Origin: Dasytiphilus stammeri_B
Lineage (GTDB): Bacteria; Pseudomonadota; Gammaproteobacteria; Enterobacterales; Enterobacteriaceae
Assembly (NCBI GenBank): GCA_037083765.1
Contig: JBAPLS010000018.1
Coordinates: 1-10,379 of the forward strand
Direction of reading: 5' to 3'
Length of the DNA: 10,379 nucleotides
Part shown: in pieces, positions 7,126 to 10,379 of the stretch
Layout of the letters: the number at the start of each line of letters is the position of its first letter
Numbering within the stretch: position 1 is the first letter of the stretch
The notes under the pieces: generated by a model
What the model saw: only the letters and a program-made list of their open reading frames with translations
What the model was told of the DNA's origin: nothing
The model's database searches: none
Translations under genes and position numbers: made by a program

Positions 7126-7134
7126 ATTATATCA
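7126..7134 (-). promoter_or_regulatory. Candidate extended -10 promoter of cspE
   Basis: On the minus strand TGATATAAT (7134-7126) is a perfect extended -10 element. TTAACA at 7157-7152 resembles a -35 but is 20 bp away, longer than the usual 17. Transcription would start near 7119 and give a leader of about 75 nt. It is the best promoter candidate between cspE and the gap upstream. Confidence 0.5.
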
Positions 7135-7254
7135 TGATGAAAAATATTTCATGTTAAATTTTTTCGATCGTTACATTATATTATTTTATTGATTTCATCA
7201 GTGATGGATATTTTGATTAGATTGTTAGTGTTACCTTAAGTAGAACCGATATCG

Positions 7255-7375
7255 TTTATGCAGAAGTGCGGTCGGGGATTATTCATCTATCCAGAAGACG
7301 ATCATTCCACTCCGACGAGCGATACCTTGCTTATATTCCTGCCTATTCTCGGCGGATCGATTCTCTGAAAGGAAG
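7255..7375. other. GC-rich island with imperfect hairpin; possible structured RNA or foreign/old gene remnant
   Basis: Counting bases, 7261-7380 is about 47% G+C, against about 24% for the 120 bp on the left and about 26% on the right. In AT-rich symbiont genomes such a spike is typical of structural RNA genes. Arms CAGAAGACGATC (7292-7303) and GATCGATTCTCTG (7355-7367) pair apart from one mismatch, one wobble and a 1-nt bulge. Inside, CCGACGAG (7312-7319) can pair with CTCGGCGG (7348-7355) with one mismatch, sharing base 7355 with the outer stem. Pairing is equally good on both strands, so orientation is undecided. All three plus frames are open through the island and a 39-codon minus frame starts at 7398, so a small or broken coding region is possible. 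It does not match RNase P RNA, tmRNA, 4.5S RNA or a tRNA as I know them; a weak local likeness to part of 6S RNA is not enough to name it. Confidence 0.35.
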
Positions 7376-7763
7376 AATGATAACTTAAAACATAACATGC
7401 GGTAGTTAGGTTAAATAAGAGATTATAAATCTGGTCATGAAAAATTCTGAGATGTTTTATAATCAAGCTTTAATACAAATAAACAACCTTATGGAAAGTA
7501 ATATCAATAACGCATCATCCAATGGAAACATTAACGGAAATTATAAAGCAACCATCTCGCACTATCACTATGAAAAAATGTCATAGAAATATGTAAGTTG
7601 ACCCAAAGCTAAAAATAGCGATAATTAATGTTGTCGATCTACAGAACAATAAATAACATGAGTCGAACCATCAAAGATCAGATTATAATTTACGCATCAG
7701 AGCAAATAACTACATCAAATCTAGTTGTTGACTCTTCTTCATAAGATAATAAAATACTCCTAT

Positions 7764-7791
7764 AGACAAAGCAATTGACTCACCTTTGTCT
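7764..7791 (-). terminator. Hairpin downstream of cyoD, weak terminator or mRNA-end candidate
   Basis: AGACAAAG (7764-7771) and CTTTGTCT (7784-7791) form a perfect 8-bp stem with a 12-nt loop, 34 bp after the cyoD stop. The sequence following it on the minus strand has no T run, so it is a poor intrinsic terminator; it could stabilise the 3' end of the cyo message. It may also be chance in AT-rich DNA. Confidence 0.3.
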
Positions 7792-7824
7792 TAGTCATTG
7801 TAAGGTCTACTGGAACTATAATCA

Positions 7825-8151
7825 TTAAAATTTGCTATTCATCATGTAGTTCAAATTCCACATGATCCATAATGACCCTAGTACTAGTATTGCTATGATA
7901 ATAATACTAAATATTAAAGCTAATAAGTTCCAACGATCTTTTTTAGATCCACTTATATGTAAAAAACATATCAAATGGATAATAATCTGTAATACTGCGA
8001 AAATAATTGTTATGACTAATACTAGTGGCTCATGACTGTTGATAGTTATCCCCACCATCGTAAAGGGAACTAGTGTCAAAATGATTGACATCATAAATCC
8101 GATTAAATATTTTTTAGCATGGCTCTCCCCTGTATATAAAATATTTTTCAT
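7825..8151 (-). CDS. cyoD: Cytochrome bo3 ubiquinol oxidase subunit IV CyoD
   Basis: CyoD is the small accessory subunit of the inner-membrane cytochrome bo3 quinol oxidase, which helps assembly around the CuB centre. The product is 108 residues (E. coli 109). Three membrane segments are visible at about residues 15-35, 43-66 and 74-98. The family signature is clear: HLICFLHI in helix 2 and AILVLGSLWIMWNLNY in helix 3. I chose ATG 8149-8151, which gives the family length and overlaps the cyoC stop by four bases (ATGA), the usual sign of translational coupling; longer in-frame starts inside cyoC are implausible. GGGGTG lies a few bases upstream as a possible Shine-Dalgarno. Tandem stops (TAA TGA) end the gene. 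In enterics cyoE (heme O synthase) follows at once; here nothing recognisable does. Confidence 0.95.
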   Translation of the reverse strand: MKNILYTGESHAKKYLIGFMMSIILTLVPFTMVGITINSHEPLVLVITIIFAVLQIIIHLICFLHISGSKKDRWNLLALIFSIIIIAILVLGSLWIMWNLNYMMNSKF

Positions 8152-8777
8152 TTCATCACCCCTATCAAATATACCACGGTAAATAAGCAGATCCATATCA
8201 CATCTAAGAAATGCCAAAATAAGCTAAAACAACTTAATCTTGTTACGATTGGAGGCGTAATTTCATCCTTTGAAACCTGATAGATTAAGATCATAATCCA
8301 TATCAAACCAGCAATCACATGTATTCCATGTGTACCTACTAAGGTGAAAAAACTAGACAAAAATCCGCTTCTACTCGGACCCCAGTCATGATTAATTAAA
8401 TGATGAAACTCATAAAATTCCATGGAGATGAAAACTATTCCTAATAGAAATGTTAATAATAACCAATAAATAACTTTATTTATTCCGCTATTTTTCTGAT
8501 TAATGGCTACCATGGCCATGCCCTCAGTAAGGGTACTAAATAGCAACACCATAGTTTCTGCGAATACGAACGGTAAATGAAAAATATCTTTACCCTGAGG
8601 ACCATCAGCGGTACTATTAACCATTACGGCATAGGTAGCAAATAGAGCAGCAAATAGGATACAATCGCTCATTAAATATATCCAAAAACCAAATACTTTA
8701 GTGGCATGAATATCATTAGCAGACTCTAATCCATTCAGGTAATTATTAGATAGGGAACTGGGATGATTTTTTGACAT
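8148..8777 (-). CDS. cyoC: Cytochrome bo3 ubiquinol oxidase subunit III CyoC
   Basis: CyoC is the integral-membrane subunit III of the bo3 quinol oxidase (heme-copper oxidase subunit III family). It carries no redox centre and stabilises subunit I. The 209-residue product resembles the 204-residue E. coli protein throughout. Five membrane segments can be drawn at about 27-52, 68-94, 103-121, 138-168 and 184-206. Diagnostic stretches are FGFWIYLMSDCILF (29-42), GKDIFHLPF (62-70), FYEFHHLI (121-128), LVGTHGIHV (146-154) and SLFWHFLDVIWIC (185-197). The His-rich N-terminus of E. coli CyoC is replaced by a Ser/Asn-rich one. AGTAGG serves as Shine-Dalgarno and contains the TAG stop of cyoB, so the two genes are 7 bp apart. 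Its own stop overlaps the cyoD start. Confidence 0.97.
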   Translation of the reverse strand: MSKNHPSSLSNNYLNGLESANDIHATKVFGFWIYLMSDCILFAALFATYAVMVNSTADGPQGKDIFHLPFVFAETMVLLFSTLTEGMAMVAINQKNSGINKVIYWLLLTFLLGIVFISMEFYEFHHLINHDWGPSRSGFLSSFFTLVGTHGIHVIAGLIWIMILIYQVSKDEITPPIVTRLSCFSLFWHFLDVIWICLFTVVYLIGVMK

Positions 8778-8784
8778 TTTATAC

Positions 8785-10379
8785 CTACTTTATTATCTGT
8801 TCAAAACGATGATTCTCAATTTTAGCTATTTCCCTTGCGGTAACATAATAATATGGATCTTCATCAAAACTTTTAGCAATCCAAGATACAATTATGCCTA
8901 ATAAAGTAATGGCGGCTAACCACCAGATATACCAAACCATGGCAAAACCAAATATCATGCTGAAAACTGCGATCCATAGACCTATACTAGTATTTTTGGG
9001 CATATGAATAGGTTGATAATCGATATATTGTTGTTTTTTTCCTGCTTTTTGTTTTAATTTCATCTCCCAAAATGGATCACGTTCTTTCACTTCTGGTATA
9101 ATAGCAAAGTTATAAAAAGGAGGTGGGGAAGAGGTAGACCATTCTAAAGTTCGTCCATCCCAAGGATCACCTGTAAGATCCGCATTCTTATGACGATAAA
9201 GAATCGAAATATAAATTTGAATAAATAAACAGATAACTCCCAGAGCAATAATTACGGTACCGAATGCCGCGATAACTAATAATAAGTGAAATTGTGGATC
9301 AATATTTTGACTGAGACGACGTGTCATCCCCATTAATCCTAGGGCGTAAAGTGGGATAAAAGCCAATAAGAAACCTATGAACCAGCACCAGAATGACATT
9401 TTTCCCCAGTATTCATTTAAGGTAAATCCAAAAGCTTTAGGAAACCAGTAGGTTAAGCCCGCAAAGCATCCGAATACTACCCCCCCGATAATAACAGTAT
9501 GAAAGTGTGCAATTAAGAATAAACTATTGTGCAGGACAAAATCAGCCCCGGGTACTGCTAATAATACTCCTGCCATTCCACCTATAGAAAAGGTTATTAT
9601 AAAACCTATGGTCCATAACATGGGAGAAGTAAAATTAATACGTCCTTGATACATAGTGAATAGCCAGTTAAAAATTTTTACCCCAGTAGGGATAGCAATG
9701 ATCATGGTACTAATACCAAAGAAAGCATTCACATTAGCACCCGCTCCCATAGTAAAGAAATGGTGTAACCAGACAATAAAGGAAAGAATTGTTATAACAA
9801 TCGTTGCCCAAACCAGAGAAGTATAGCCGAAAAGTCTTTTTTTAGAGAAAGTTGATACCACTTCTGAGTAGATGCCAAATACGGGTAGTACTAGAATATA
9901 TACTTCGGGATGACCCCATGCCCATATAAGATTGATATACATCATCATGTTACCACCCATCTCATTGGTAAAAAAATGAGTTCCTAAATAACGATCTAGG
10001 GTAAGCAATGTAATAGTTACTGTTAAGATGGGAAAAGCTATAATAATTAGAACGTTAGAACATAATGAGGTCCAAGTAAAAACGGGCATTTTGAATAAAG
10101 TCATGCCCGGCGCACGCATTTTAATAATGGTCACAAAGAAGTTAATTCCCGTCAGCAATGTTCCAATGCCAGCAATTTGCAAACTCCATATCCAGTAGTC
10201 AACTCCTACACCCGGACTATATTCTATTCCCGAAAGTGGGGGATAAGCGACCCATCCCACCTTAGCAAATTCCCCCACTCCCAATGAAATATTTACTATC
10301 ATTGCGCCTGCGACCGTAAGCCAAAAACTCAAATTATTAAGGAATGGAAAGGCAACATCACGGGCGCCGATTTGCAATG
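8785..10379 (-). CDS. cyoB: Cytochrome bo3 ubiquinol oxidase subunit I CyoB, N-terminus beyond window edge
   Basis: CyoB is the catalytic subunit of the proton-pumping terminal oxidase that reduces oxygen to water with ubiquinol. The gene runs off the right edge; 530 complete codons remain and the first, a TTG, is an internal leucine. Conserved residues align with E. coli CyoB at a constant offset of 128: Asp7 (D135), His156, Glu158 and Tyr160 in WGHPEVY (H284, E286, Y288), His205-His206 in WLHHFF (H333, H334), Lys234 in PTGVKIF (K362), and His291 and His293 in AHFHTVIIGG (H419, H421). So the CuB ligands, heme ligands and the D- and K-channel residues that can be seen are intact; H106 lies outside. 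One difference is Thr instead of Asn after the second heme histidine. The C-terminus is about five residues shorter than E. coli (663). It heads the visible cyoB-cyoC-cyoD cluster; cyoA is expected just outside. Confidence 0.98.
   Translation of the reverse strand, partial: LQIGARDVAFPFLNNLSFWLTVAGAMIVNISLGVGEFAKVGWVAYPPLSGIEYSPGVGVDYWIWSLQIAGIGTLLTGINFFVTIIKMRAPGMTLFKMPVFTWTSLCSNVLIIIAFPILTVTITLLTLDRYLGTHFFTNEMGGNMMMYINLIWAWGHPEVYILVLPVFGIYSEVVSTFSKKRLFGYTSLVWATIVITILSFIVWLHHFFTMGAGANVNAFFGISTMIIAIPTGVKIFNWLFTMYQGRINFTSPMLWTIGFIITFSIGGMAGVLLAVPGADFVLHNSLFLIAHFHTVIIGGVVFGCFAGLTYWFPKAFGFTLNEYWGKMSFWCWFIGFLLAFIPLYALGLMGMTRRLSQNIDPQFHLLLVIAAFGTVIIALGVICLFIQIYISILYRHKNADLTGDPWDGRTLEWSTSSPPPFYNFAIIPEVKERDPFWEMKLKQKAGKKQQYIDYQPIHMPKNTSIGLWIAVFSMIFGFAMVWYIWWLAAITLLGIIVSWIAKSFDEDPYYYVTAREIAKIENHRFEQIIK

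Larger units (their letters stand above)
7160..7824. other. Gene-free interval between the cspE promoter and cyoD
   Basis: No recognisable protein or RNA gene lies in these roughly 665 bases on either strand. The enteric cyo operon has cyoE directly after cyoD, which would run leftward into this interval, and the space is somewhat short of the roughly 890 bp that cyoE needs. I compared all three minus-strand frames from memory with CyoE motifs (the NNYIDRDID aspartate-rich loop, the WQMPHSYAIAIFR segment) and found no convincing remnant. The only hints are an AGGAG at 7759-7755 and a ten-codon ATG frame starting at 7742 on the minus strand. Contents described separately are a GC-rich island (7255-7375) and a hairpin after cyoD (7764-7791). 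Two short plus-strand frames, 7437-7586 (49 codons) and 7628-7744 (38 codons), resemble nothing I know. Outside the island G+C is about 25-30%, typical of spacer or decayed DNA here. Confidence 0.6.

Noticed and set aside
7255..7375. 6S RNA (ssrS) as the identity of the GC-rich island
   Set aside because: A few bases (CCGATAT and nearby) recall part of E. coli 6S, but the closing stem and the overall long-hairpin architecture are not present.
7622..7700. Possible cyoE remnant on the minus strand (Asn-Tyr and Asp-containing stretch)
   Set aside because: Only a few residues agree with the CyoE aspartate-rich motif, frames are broken, and nothing before or after supports it.
7045..7824. Replication origin or DnaA-box cluster in the noncoding gap
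   Set aside because: No TTATCCACA-type boxes or GATC/AT-rich 13-mer arrangement were seen.
8152..8217. Longer CyoD start within cyoC giving 130 residues
   Set aside because: ATG 8149-8151 gives the family length (108 versus 109) and the normal ATGA overlap with cyoC.

Overview
The window looks like a compact chromosome segment from a reduced-genome gammaproteobacterium, most likely an insect endosymbiont. Every confident protein aligns best, from memory, with Escherichia coli/enteric orthologues. DNA is AT-rich, spacers are short and often decayed, and no transposon, phage, CRISPR or tRNA is visible. A sharpshooter symbiont of the Baumannia type fits the moderate AT-richness and gene set, but the sequence alone does not prove the genus.

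Layout. Positions 1-6792 carry six plus-strand genes: miaB (5' end off-window), ybeY, leuS, holA, lipB and lipA. These keep the relative order and orientation of the enteric miaB-to-lipA region, but the intervening enteric genes (ybeZ, ybeX, lnt, lptE, nadD, rsfS, rlmH, mrdAB, dacA, ybeF and others) are gone. A bidirectional terminator at 6792-6818 separates lipA from convergent cspE (6835-7044, minus). Positions 7045-7824 hold the cspE leader and promoter, then about 650 bp with no recognisable gene, including a GC-rich island at about 7255-7375. From 7825 to the right edge, the minus strand carries cyoD, cyoC and the C-terminal four fifths of cyoB, tightly packed as in the enteric cyoABCDE operon. 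The expected cyoE after cyoD is not recognisable.

Functions. MiaB, YbeY and LeuS serve tRNA modification, rRNA maturation/quality control and tRNA charging. HolA loads the DNA polymerase III sliding clamp. LipB and LipA together make the lipoyl cofactor of 2-oxoacid dehydrogenases. CspE is an RNA chaperone. CyoBCD belong to the proton-pumping ubiquinol oxidase bo3. This is a core housekeeping and respiration set.

I do not see a new multi-gene system. The items worth checking are the eroded 5' end of lipA with a short upstream ORF, the missing cyoE and the GC-rich island in the gap, a strong stem-loop in the cspE leader, and a repeated extended -10 motif before holA, lipB and cspE.
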